Source: Paenibacillus azoreducens
Lineage (GTDB): Bacteria; Bacillota; Bacilli; Paenibacillales; Paenibacillaceae
DNA: 64,000 nt
NCBI RefSeq assembly: GCF_021654775.1
Contig: NZ_AP025343.1
Location: forward strand, 4,617,501-4,681,500
Direction: 5' to 3'
How positions within the stretch are numbered: position 1 is the first letter of the stretch; every line of letters starts with the position of its first letter. Under the pieces are notes generated by a model. It had not been told where the DNA came from, searched no databases, and saw only the letters and a program-made list of their open reading frames with translations. Position numbers and translations under genes: made by a program. This document shows, piece after piece, positions 17,938 to 25,610 of this stretch.

Positions 17938-18993
17938 TCAACGGCTCCCGTCACCCAGACCCAGAAAATCGCGCAGTTCTTGATCATGTTGATTCAGGGA
18001 GCCCGGATTCCATGAATAGCTTCCGTCCTTTACGCGCACCAATCCCGCTCCTCTAAGAATCGCAAGATGATGATGCACCGTAGTTTTCCCCATATTGAGC
18101 AAGTCGGTAAGCTCTTTTAAAGACCGGTCCTGCTCGGAAATCAATTTTAAAGCCCGCAGCCGTTTGTCATCGCCCAAAGCTTTGTATAATTGGACAAGCT
18201 GTCCCGGCGGCTCGTAAGGATCGCCATTCGACTGCATGCTCGCGTCGCTGACCGGATAATAAAAAATACGCGTATCATCCATATCAGCCTCAACCGTCCA
18301 AGGGCGGTAGATGACATGCGGGATCAGCAGCACTTTGCTTACACTTGATTCCGGTTTATATTCGATGCCTGATGCTCTTAGCACGACTTCTTCGGGTGTG
18401 CAGGTGCGCAGCCAATTCCTTTTCATGGACAAATCACGCTCCAGGATCTCTTTTTTCTCCTCCGCATCAACACCGCCAATTTCTTCTTCCCATAGCCGGA
18501 GCATATCCGTGAGGTGTCGTTTCAGTTCTTTTGCCCCAATTTCACAGACAGTTCGGATCATTTGCGGGAAGAAAAGATGTTCTTCACAGGCCTGAATCAT
18601 GCTTTGTGCAGCTTCCAAATCCCCTTGGGCTGCTCGAAGCCGATTGTTCTCTTGGCAATTCCCTAAATACGGGAGGATCAGAAAGTTGAAATCCCTGTCT
18701 TCTAAAGCCTGAATAAATGTAAAAAAATCCTCCGCAGTAGCAAAATTTTGCGCATGCAGCAATTGAAGCAGCATTTTCCATGTCTGCTGCCGCTGGCAGA
18801 AGTCCAATTCCCGCCGGAGCTCAAGCGAAGTTGATGTCCTTAGATGCTGCCAATAAGATTGCGGCTTGTCCAGGGCGGCATGCAGCTTGGGATAAGTAGC
18901 AGCGGCGATCCCCAAAGCACTTTCAAATAATAGCGAATTGTACAGCTCAACCTGATAGGAACTTCTTTTAAATGACGTATCTACAACCTTCAT
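17938..18993 (-). CDS. ArsR-type winged-helix transcriptional regulator with long N-terminal domain
   Basis: About 351 residues. The C-terminal 75 residues form an ArsR-type winged helix (ALGDDKRLRALKLI, then LKELTDLLNMGKTTVHHHLAILRGAGLV). The preceding 270 residues are an all-alpha domain without cysteine metal sites, as in the larger DUF5937-like ArsR relatives found next to MFS pumps in Paenibacillus and Bacillus. Start: three ATGs are possible; ATG 18993 is favoured by an AGGAGG eleven bases upstream, while 19002 is only two bases from it. Upstream lies an array of 23-bp-period direct repeats that may be its operator. Confidence 0.8.
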   Translation of the reverse strand: MKVVDTSFKRSSYQVELYNSLLFESALGIAAATYPKLHAALDKPQSYWQHLRTSTSLELRRELDFCQRQQTWKMLLQLLHAQNFATAEDFFTFIQALEDRDFNFLILPYLGNCQENNRLRAAQGDLEAAQSMIQACEEHLFFPQMIRTVCEIGAKELKRHLTDMLRLWEEEIGGVDAEEKKEILERDLSMKRNWLRTCTPEEVVLRASGIEYKPESSVSKVLLIPHVIYRPWTVEADMDDTRIFYYPVSDASMQSNGDPYEPPGQLVQLYKALGDDKRLRALKLISEQDRSLKELTDLLNMGKTTVHHHLAILRGAGLVRVKDGSYSWNPGSLNQHDQELRDFLGLGDGSR

Positions 18994-19150
18994 ATAACTC
19001 ATTTCCTCCTGCATCTAAATCTATCTTATTACCGACTTCAGGGATCCAGCTCATCACTCGAATCCCCTAAGATATTCCATCGTCACATGTTTATATTCTA
19101 AATTATTATAACATCGCATTCAATATATTTGAAACAAACTACTCAATAAA

Positions 19151-19236
19151 ATTAGAATATTTGATTTCATATTATTAGAATATTTAATTCTGTGTAATTA
19201 GATCATTTAATTCGAAATCATTAGTAAATCGAAAAT
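19151..19236. repeat. Direct repeats with exact 23-bp period upstream of the ArsR-type gene
   Basis: Copies of ATTAGAATATTTAATTC begin at 19151 (one substitution plus one extra base), 19174 and 19197 (two substitutions), with a weaker fourth at 19220 (ATTAGTAAATCG). The spacing is exactly 23 bp throughout. The area is very AT rich and about 160-240 bases upstream of the regulator start. The regular period suggests repeated binding of one protein on nearly the same helix face. Confidence 0.6.
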
Positions 19237-19309
19237 AGACTGCTATTTACTTTTAAAATAATCGGATTTAGCGGATTTCCTTGGGAGTCAGGATGATGTG
19301 TCGGAGTGC

Positions 19310-19333
19310 TAACGAAACTCACAATCGTTATTG
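19310..19333 (-). repeat. Short repeat CAATAACG-6 bp-AGTTTCGTTA, copy 1
   Basis: The minus strand reads CAATAACG, a variable 6-bp core, then AGTTTCGTTA. Two copies of the same unit with different cores lie on the plus strand at 21215-21238 and 21265-21288, on the other side of the insertion sequence. No function is known to me. Confidence 0.7.
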
Positions 19334-19408
19334 CCGCAAAATAAAGCCTCTGATTTTTCTAAACATTCCTGTGTAGGCTAAGAAAATGGTCTTTGAAAAA
19401 AAAAAGGA

Positions 19409-19467
19409 GCGCCTCGTATGATAGGGGTGAGACGGGTCAAATGCCCTAAAAACCTATCAGGAGGCGC
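19409..19467 (+). promoter_or_regulatory. Long hairpin sequestering the transposase ribosome binding site
   Basis: GCGCCTC (19409-19415) pairs with GAGGCGC (19461-19467), and TGATAGG (19419-19425) pairs with CCTATCA (19453-19459), giving 14 base pairs with a small bulge. The right arm contains the AGGAGG (19459-19464) used by the transposase start at 19473. A transcript entering from outside would fold this hairpin and hide the site, a common protection against read-through expression in insertion sequences. Confidence 0.7.
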
Positions 19468-19472
19468 CTACT

Positions 19473-20750
19473 ATGAAGTTTACTCGAATTGAAGTTACAA
19501 ATCAACGGATTGAACGAATTACCACCCAGCACGCTATCGTGGGGATCGACATCGCCAAAGAGAAGCACGTCGCTCAAGTGACCAACTTCCGCGGTATCGT
19601 ACTCACGCGTCGGCATCTGACCTTTGCAAATACGCTCGAAGGCTTTGAGAGGCTGATGCGCTTTACCCAAGAAGTACAGAAGAAGCAGGGATTGACATCG
19701 GTTATCGTCGGCCTCGAGCCGACCGGACACTACTGGTTTAATCTAGCCCATTGGCTGCGGAAACAAGGAATCGAGGTCGTCCTGGTGAACCCAGTCGTGA
19801 CGCATCGCAACAAGGAGAACCGTGACAATAGCCCGTCCAAAAACGATGCCAAGGATGCCCTAACCATTGCCGATGCGGTCAGCCGCGGCTTCTATACCGA
19901 GTTTACCCCGCAAGCAGGCCAATTGGAGCAACTCAAGACGCTGATGAGTGATCGGGAATTCTGGGTGAAATATGCTATCAGTTTGGGTAATCGCATCGTC
20001 CGCTGGATCGACATGTACTTTCCGGAGTTCCAGCTTGTTTTTAAAGACTGGAAGGCCGAGCGCTCGTTGGCTTCCCTGCGGGCTTTTCCTTTACCGTGCG
20101 AGTTGCAGGACCTGAACGCCGATGAAGTCATCCAGCGCTGGCACGAACAAGGCATGAGACGCCCGGGTGGAGTTACCGGGAAAGCGAAGGCGGTCCAACT
20201 CATCCAGGCGGCCAAACGCAGCATTGGCCGTACCGAGGGATTGGAGCAGGCAAGGCGAGATCTGCAGCGCCTGCTGACGGCGTACGACCAGATTACAAGC
20301 CACCTGCAAGAGATGAAGGAAGAAGTCGAAGCGCTGCTAGGGAAGATCCCCATGGCCAAACAGTTGCAGAGCATCCCCGGGATGGGCCCGACCACGATCG
20401 CAGCCTTGCTGGGATTCGCCGGCGATCTTGGTCACTATGCCCATGGACGGCAGCTCTTGCGCCGCGCCGGGCTCAATCTGGCTGAACGAACCTCCGGCAA
20501 GTACAAAGGTCAGATCAAGCTCTCCAAACGCGGAGACAGTGCGCTGCGCAAATATTTCTTTTTGGCTATGCTCACCTTGGTGCGTGAAAACCCGGACTTC
20601 AAACGGTGGCATGAACACAACTTGAACAAGGGCATGAAGAAGATGGCTTCGTTATTCAAATTAATCGGCAAGCTGGCCCGGATCGTCATCGGGATGGTCC
20701 AGCGTGGAGAAACGTATCGCCCTGAGATCGGTGTGAAGCAGGCCGCCTAA
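19473..20750 (+). CDS. IS110-family (IS1111 group) transposase
   Basis: A full-length 425-residue transposase/recombinase. The N-terminal RuvC-like DEDD domain shows Asp26 (VGIDIAKEKH), Glu in VGLEPTGHYW, and the pair in KNDAKDALTIADAV. A coiled-coil linker leads to the Transposase_20 domain with the helix-hairpin-helix-like LQSIPGMGPTTIAALLGF and the serine-bearing ERTSGKYKGQ segment that supplies the nucleophile in this family. No frameshift or stop is seen, so the gene looks intact. Start at ATG 19473 with AGGAGG eight bases upstream. Known family members use an RNA encoded in the non-coding end to choose targets. Confidence 0.93.
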   Translation: MKFTRIEVTNQRIERITTQHAIVGIDIAKEKHVAQVTNFRGIVLTRRHLTFANTLEGFERLMRFTQEVQKKQGLTSVIVGLEPTGHYWFNLAHWLRKQGIEVVLVNPVVTHRNKENRDNSPSKNDAKDALTIADAVSRGFYTEFTPQAGQLEQLKTLMSDREFWVKYAISLGNRIVRWIDMYFPEFQLVFKDWKAERSLASLRAFPLPCELQDLNADEVIQRWHEQGMRRPGGVTGKAKAVQLIQAAKRSIGRTEGLEQARRDLQRLLTAYDQITSHLQEMKEEVEALLGKIPMAKQLQSIPGMGPTTIAALLGFAGDLGHYAHGRQLLRRAGLNLAERTSGKYKGQIKLSKRGDSALRKYFFLAMLTLVRENPDFKRWHEHNLNKGMKKMASLFKLIGKLARIVIGMVQRGETYRPEIGVKQAA

Positions 20751-20861
20751 CCCCGAGGATTCCTATCGATCCCGTAGCACCTGTCGCCCCGTCGTATTAC
20801 GAATATTGTCTTATTCGCAGGATCTCTAATATGCACAGAGAACCGAGTGCCAGTTTCGCAA
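20751..20861 (+). ncRNA. Candidate bridge/seek RNA region of the IS1111-type element
   Basis: About 110 non-coding bases separate the transposase stop from the right sub-terminal repeat. In IS1111-group elements the guide RNA is encoded in this downstream position. The stretch holds short inverted segments, for example GCGAATAAGACAATATTCG-type complementarity near 20797-20820 (CGAATATTGTCTTATTCG on the plus strand), that could form a stem-loop. Placement rests on the element class, not on a matched model. Confidence 0.45.
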
Positions 20862-21158
20862 GGGCATAGACCCGTCACCTAAACGCTATCGGTCTCCACG
20901 CCTTGGGTAGGTATGACGAAGGAATGGAAGGACAATGATCCGTTGAGACATGGGAGGGTGAACCTCCAAGGGCCAAGTGGAGCGTGCAGTATACCAGCAC
21001 CCACGAAGTGCGTATAAGCGTAGCTTCTGTTCTTGCACGCCCGTTTGTCGAAAAAAGCGGTGTCTACTTCTTCATTCCGGCTCTCGTTCTGTTTTACAAG
21101 GCGAAGGAATTCTGCGAATAAGTGAGTATTCATGAGAAAACACCTTAAATACGAGGGA

Positions 21159-21288
21159 CGAAACTAGGTATCGCTATTTAACAAAATTTTTGGCGTTCAT
21201 ACCCATTTTCACCCCAATAACGATATGGAGTTTCGTTAAAAATAAAATGCTGCCGTTTTTGAGACAATAACGCTTCCCAGTTTCGTTA
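21159..21288 (+). repeat. Further copies of the CAATAACG/AGTTTCGTTA repeat
   Basis: Two plus-strand copies start at 21215 and 21265, 50 bp apart, with conserved flanks and different 6-bp cores (ATATGG, CTTCCC). A degenerate inverted copy lies at about 21159-21179. The interval from the insertion sequence to here (20883-21158) has no convincing gene. Confidence 0.65.
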
Positions 21289-21303
21289 GACGCTATTGCG
21301 GGT

Positions 21304-21560
21304 GGTATGCTACATTACTGGTGGGCAGTGTGCTACGTAACATTAATGACCGGTATGCTACGTTCATTGGTAGGCGGTTTGCTTCGTTCATTAGCGAGAG
21401 GATCCTAAGTTCATTACCAAGTGCGGCCCGAATTTGTGCGATGAGGCTTGAATTTCTGCGATGATGTAGCGTTCAAATTTTAAAAAACGCACTAGGATGA
21501 TTGAATATAACCTGCTGGATGATTGAATATGACCAGCCGGGTGATTGACAGATCACCGAA
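21304..21560. repeat. Degenerate tandem arrays with 24-bp, 20-bp and 22-bp periods
   Basis: Five diverged units of about GGTATGCTACGTTCATTGG start at 21304, 21328, 21352, 21376 and 21400, exactly 24 bp apart. Two AATTTGTGCGATGA-like units follow at 21431 and 21451 (20 bp), then GATGATTGAATAT units at 21496 and 21518 (22 bp) and a weaker third. No open reading frame explains them. Confidence 0.55.
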
Positions 21561-21584
21561 GGAAGCTTGAAAACTAACACATGC

Positions 21585-21614
21585 AAAAAAGGCCTCGTCC
21601 GAAAGGACAGGGCC
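21585..21614 (-). terminator. Rho-independent terminator for the 1034-residue DUF4855 gene
   Basis: On the minus strand GGCCCTGTCC, TTTC loop, GGACGAGGCC is followed by six Ts. It lies about 175 bases beyond the stop codon at 21789. The interval contains a segment (ACGCATGTTATTTGCTTCC) that is repeated behind the neighbouring paralogue at about 25378. Confidence 0.85.
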
Positions 21615-21788
21615 AATAAAAATATATATCATTCCGTGTTTCTTCTCTTAATATGATACAAAAACGCATGTTATTTGCTTCCCCACCGCGTCAGTATGGC
21701 TATGGATCGCGTCTATATCCAAAGTCATAATTCATTGAGATCAGCCGAACACCATGAATTATGCGCTTATCACAGGAAAAAACTTCAG

Positions 21789-24700
21789 TCACTGCGGTTT
21801 GTATTCGAATGTAAATTTCACGGGCGCCGACATCCCATCCATTGAGAGATAGGCATCGTTGGTTCCCTTGAGATTACCGGTAAGCTTGATCGTGAATTGG
21901 AATCTTCCCGTTTCCGAGCTTATCGTCTGGCCTTCGTACAGGACTTTCCCTTTCGAATTGAGCACTTTCAAATTCACTTTGGACTGGCTTCCATTCATCA
22001 CCAGACCGTTGATCGTCAATTTCCCCGCATCAGTATCTGCCGCAGCCTGAACACCATCTATCGGAGTTACTATACCGCCTCCCGAAAGGAGATATACGCC
22101 AAATTCATAGAAGGAATATCCGTATTCTGTATTTCTCTGAACGCCTTGGAATTTGACGTATCTGGCTTTGACCGGATCAAAATGAACGGTTTCTTTGCCG
22201 GAATACGCCGTAATAATTCCGTCATTGTCCTTGATCACACTGGTCCAATTCTGATTGTCATCGGAAACAAGCAGTTTGTAGGTTTTAGCCCGGGCATTCT
22301 CCCAGTCGATTCTAACCGTATCGAATTCTTTGGATTCGCCAAGATCGACTTGGAACCAGGTGTCATCAACATAGCCGCTCGACCATCTGGTCGAAGAGAA
22401 TCCGTCCACAGCATTTTTCGGCGCCAATCTCTCAAGCGAGCCTTCTACGGAAGAAGCAGTTGCCGGTTTATTTTCCGCCAGATTGCCAACGAGGCTATAA
22501 ATTTCTTCATTCAACGCGGCATACGCCGTATCCGAAATGATATGGTCTGTAGACAATTGATCCAGCTTCACATTGAAGCCTTTTAAGTACTTGTCAAACT
22601 GCGCTGCAGCTGTTCCTTCATAACGTTTCATCAGTTCCAGATAATTGTTCAGCGAACGAGGGGCTTCCGCTGTTGTGAACTGATTCTGTTCGGCGAATTT
22701 GCTTACGTGAGCTTTCATGGTATCGGCGGTCGCCACCGCTTTGATGATGTAAGTCGTCGTCTTGGATTGGGCTGCGGCCACGGTGATGGCCAGTTGATGT
22801 TTACCCGGTTTTCCCGCCAGATCAATCGGAGTTCCCTCGGTGTAAGGATTGCCATCGATCAATACCGTTACCTTTGCCAATCCGCTTCCATCGTCATCTT
22901 TGATTTTCCATGTAATTTGAAGGGTTTCCGTATCCGGTATGTCCATATCGCCATTTAACGTTTGTCCGTTGACGAATATGTCCGCCTCCGGAGCCGGGCT
23001 ATTGTGGGCGACGTACGTTCCGTTCAAATATTGATACAGCCAGTCATACATTAAACGTAAACTTGGATCTTTGCTCACCCCTAAGTTGTAAACGGCATTA
23101 TTTCCTTGGTAATAAGCTCTAAAGCCATTTTGCATCAAGCCGGTTGTGGCGCCGCTGTTCAAGTAGTCGATAAAACGCTCGCGGAATACATTGTCCGTCA
23201 GCATCCGGTCATCAAACTCGACTTCGTTCCCCATCCCATATCGTTTTGCATTATTCGCGGCATCTTCCAGACGGTCAACATCCATGCCACCGAAGAAGTA
23301 GTTCGGCTGATAGGCAGCGGCATCCATGCCGACGTCTTTCCACATATACATTTTGTAAGCTAAAGAGTGAGGAATCCAGAATACCTTCAAGTTCATAGCA
23401 TGCACTTTTTCAGTCACCATTCGTGCATCGTCTGGTCCCGTTTCACCTACATCGATTTGTTCTGGCAGCCAGTACATACCTACAAGTTGAAGATTTGAAT
23501 AGTTTGCCGCCTGCCATCTTTGCTGAACCTGATCCAGCCACCACTGTACCGCTTTCCCCCTGTTTTCAAGCGCTTTATCTCTGCCGACGACGGATTCGTT
23601 AAAATTCAAGGAACCGGTACCGTCAACGTCGCCAAAATCTGTTAAGGATCCCCCCGGATTCGGAATCATTAACACAACCTTTTCTTTATAATCAGGCTGG
23701 TTCAGCTTGGTTCCGACTTCCTTGGTAGCCTCATTCAAATTCTGCATATCCCCCGTGGCAGCAAAGGTTTTATCCAAATACCATTTCCAATCTTCCAGGT
23801 TCGTTTGCCCAAGGCCGAAATCACGACCGGCAGGCGAAGCAAGCCCGAGATATAAAATGCCGTCAAAAAGCCAATCGGTAGGCTCGCCATCCTTATTAAT
23901 ATAACTAATGTTTGGAATGATCCGTTCCTTACTCCAATCCCCCAAACCATTTGCATACTGTCCGTTATACAACAAATTCAAATTCCGGATACCAGCTGTC
24001 GCTTCGCCTGGCTCCAAAAAATGAGGCTGCTCGGTAGGAACGGTTACTGCCCCGTCGGCCTTGCCATCCGTACCCATAATTTCGATTTCATCAATGTATT
24101 CCCATAGCTCTTGATGCATCGTAAAGATGACTTTAACGTAACGGGCATAAGCCAGCTTGCCATCCGTTTTCCCGCCATTGATTCCGTCCCGGCTGCCGTC
24201 CCATGTAAAGGTCTCCTGTCTAGGCGGCCCTGACCCCCAGAGCAACTGAGTGGCGTTATGGGAAAGCAATCCCCAATTCTCCTTATCATCGGAGACATAC
24301 ATCGATACCTCCAGCGGCACGAGGATCGAGTTTGTAGGATAATCTTGGAAAAAGTGGGCCGTAATCTTGGCGATCGACTTTTCCTCACCCAAATCGAACA
24401 CGACTTCGCGAGCTTTGCCACGCACATGTCCTACCCATGCCGGATCATTCATATCGAGCGCGCCATATTTTCCATCCGTAAGCTTATAACCGTCGTCCGG
24501 ATGCGATGCGTCCGGTTGTTCAGACCATTCATAAGGAAGACCTGACGCGAGATTACGGAATTCCGTCTGATCTCCTGCTGCCGATGCGGCCTGCTGATTT
24601 GCATCCGGTGTTTGTTTTGCCTGATCCGCTCCCGGCTTCCCTTCATTTTTCGATTGATCCTCTGCCTGTTGTTCTGCTGTCAGTTGTTCTGCTGTCGGCT

Positions 24701-24893
24701 CTCCGGCATCCGTCGGTTGATCCGGTAAAGCTTGCGGATTTTCCATTTCATTCCCTCCTACCTGGTCCGCATCACCCGTCTGTGTGATGGACACAGCCGA
24801 AACAGGCGACTTCGCCTGTACCGCAGAAACCGGAGCCATCAGCAAAACGGCAGCCATCAGGACCGATCCCCATTTTTTATTTGATTTCATCAA
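21789..24893 (-). CDS. Secreted DUF4855 protein with discoidin domains, paralogue 2
   Basis: A 1034-residue exported protein. Signal peptide residues 1-28 (AVLLMAPVSAVQA, then cleavage). A Gln/Pro/Asp-rich linker (about 30-110) leads to an F5/8C-like domain (about 115-275), then DUF4855 (about 300-630) with YWLPE (Glu478), WIPHSLAYKMYMW, QPNYFFGG and VEFDD (Glu559). A short Ig-like stretch and a helical region follow, then a second F5/8C domain (about 810-945: LAENKPATASS, RWSSGYVDDTWFQVDLGE) and a C-terminal beta domain. It lacks the SLH anchor carried by the adjacent 1502-residue paralogue, so it is probably released or bound through its discoidin domains. Start ATG 24893 follows AGGAGC. 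A LacI-type palindrome lies 229 bases upstream. Confidence 0.85.
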   Translation of the reverse strand: MMKSNKKWGSVLMAAVLLMAPVSAVQAKSPVSAVSITQTGDADQVGGNEMENPQALPDQPTDAGEPTAEQLTAEQQAEDQSKNEGKPGADQAKQTPDANQQAASAAGDQTEFRNLASGLPYEWSEQPDASHPDDGYKLTDGKYGALDMNDPAWVGHVRGKAREVVFDLGEEKSIAKITAHFFQDYPTNSILVPLEVSMYVSDDKENWGLLSHNATQLLWGSGPPRQETFTWDGSRDGINGGKTDGKLAYARYVKVIFTMHQELWEYIDEIEIMGTDGKADGAVTVPTEQPHFLEPGEATAGIRNLNLLYNGQYANGLGDWSKERIIPNISYINKDGEPTDWLFDGILYLGLASPAGRDFGLGQTNLEDWKWYLDKTFAATGDMQNLNEATKEVGTKLNQPDYKEKVVLMIPNPGGSLTDFGDVDGTGSLNFNESVVGRDKALENRGKAVQWWLDQVQQRWQAANYSNLQLVGMYWLPEQIDVGETGPDDARMVTEKVHAMNLKVFWIPHSLAYKMYMWKDVGMDAAAYQPNYFFGGMDVDRLEDAANNAKRYGMGNEVEFDDRMLTDNVFRERFIDYLNSGATTGLMQNGFRAYYQGNNAVYNLGVSKDPSLRLMYDWLYQYLNGTYVAHNSPAPEADIFVNGQTLNGDMDIPDTETLQITWKIKDDDGSGLAKVTVLIDGNPYTEGTPIDLAGKPGKHQLAITVAAAQSKTTTYIIKAVATADTMKAHVSKFAEQNQFTTAEAPRSLNNYLELMKRYEGTAAAQFDKYLKGFNVKLDQLSTDHIISDTAYAALNEEIYSLVGNLAENKPATASSVEGSLERLAPKNAVDGFSSTRWSSGYVDDTWFQVDLGESKEFDTVRIDWENARAKTYKLLVSDDNQNWTSVIKDNDGIITAYSGKETVHFDPVKARYVKFQGVQRNTEYGYSFYEFGVYLLSGGGIVTPIDGVQAAADTDAGKLTINGLVMNGSQSKVNLKVLNSKGKVLYEGQTISSETGRFQFTIKLTGNLKGTNDAYLSMDGMSAPVKFTFEYKPQ

Positions 24894-25121
24894 TTTCAGC
24901 TCCTTTTATTCCCGAGTATAGATAAACCAGAAACCTTTAAATTCATTGTCCTGTTCTGGAGAACTTCCGATTTCGATCCCCCTTTCGCCTCATCAAGCAT
25001 AATCCATTGGGACAGCACTTTCGAAAAAGGCACCCAAAAGCCCGAATGTGAGTGTTGTCAGATGCTGAGTAAAAACATGTTGCGTATCAGCCTTCCCAAA
25101 ATATGCTCCCGAACAAAAAAA

Positions 25122-25135
25122 GTTAGCGCTTTCAA
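25122..25135 (-). promoter_or_regulatory. LacI/CcpA-type operator (cre-like)
   Basis: The minus strand reads TGAAAGCGCTAACT, 13 of 14 matches to the cre consensus TGWAANCGNTNWCA. It lies upstream of the 1034-residue DUF4855 gene, in the position matching the sites upstream of its two paralogues. Confidence 0.65.
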
Positions 25136-25294
25136 AATAGCAGGAATATTTTCCAATTAACCATTCTAAAAAGCGGGTCACCGGCCTATATTTCGGGATA
25201 CGGCTGAAAATGCTTCCGCACGGATTCATGATAAAAGGAGATTGACGGGAAGGCAAGCAACATAATTTGTGCGCTGTACAATTTTTTTCGTACG

Positions 25295-25327
25295 AAAAAA
25301 AGGCCATATCCGAACTTGACAAGGCCT
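25295..25327 (-). terminator. Terminator-like hairpin downstream of the 1502-residue gene
   Basis: The minus strand shows AGGCC, a 17-base loop, GGCCT and a T-run. The stem is short. The GGCC...GGCCTTTTTT layout is the same as the terminator at 21585-21614 after the paralogue. Confidence 0.5.
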
Positions 25328-25508
25328 ATGAAAACCCAATATTATTCCAAGTTTATTCACTTAATACAATGTACACCGCATGTTATTTGCATTACCTGCG
25401 ACATAATTTGTCATGAACTATTTTCGTCCAAGACCGAAATCAACGAAAACAGGTCGACTGCCATCGAATATTGCGCTTGCCCGAGAAATAAATGAGTGAT
25501 CTCTAAGG

Positions 25509-25536
25509 CCCGGCTGCTCGAATACGAACAGCCGGG
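25509..25536. terminator. GC-rich hairpin near the 3' end of the SLH-DUF4855 gene
   Basis: CCCGGCTG and CAGCCGGG form a perfect 8-bp stem around a 12-base loop. The only T-rich tail (TGTATCTTTT) is on the plus strand, so its direction does not suit the minus-strand gene; it may stabilise the 3' end of that message instead. Confidence 0.45.
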
Positions 25537-25610
25537 TGTATCTTTTCACCGCTGAGAATACCCGTCAAAAGAAAGCGCCTCCACAGCTTTTTTATCCTGT
25601 TGTCTTCCGA

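Larger units (their letters stand above)
19419..20882 (+). mobile_element. IS110-family insertion sequence, IS1111 group (ends approximate)
   Basis: The element has one transposase gene and sub-terminal inverted repeats: left 19426-19446 (GGTGAGACGGGTC, then ATGCCC) and right 20862-20879 (GGGCATAGACCCGTCACC). Sub-terminal inverted repeats set the IS1111 group apart from other IS110 members, which lack them. Ends are placed a few bases outside the repeats by analogy. No target duplication is expected for this family. The hairpin arm at 19409 hints that the true left end could lie slightly further out. Confidence 0.75.
24894..25610. other. Intergenic region between the two large DUF4855 genes
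   Basis: About 717 bases without a supported gene. It contains the cre-like site at 25122-25135, a minus-strand terminator-like hairpin at 25295-25327, and a GC-rich hairpin at 25509-25536 (CCCGGCTG...CAGCCGGG). Its middle (25365-25400) resembles the region downstream of the 1034-residue gene, as expected from tandem duplication. Confidence 0.7.

Noticed and set aside
20879..21133. Open frame of 84 codons on the minus strand next to the insertion sequence
   Set aside because: No ribosome binding site or family resemblance; it overlaps the element's right boundary and looks non-coding.
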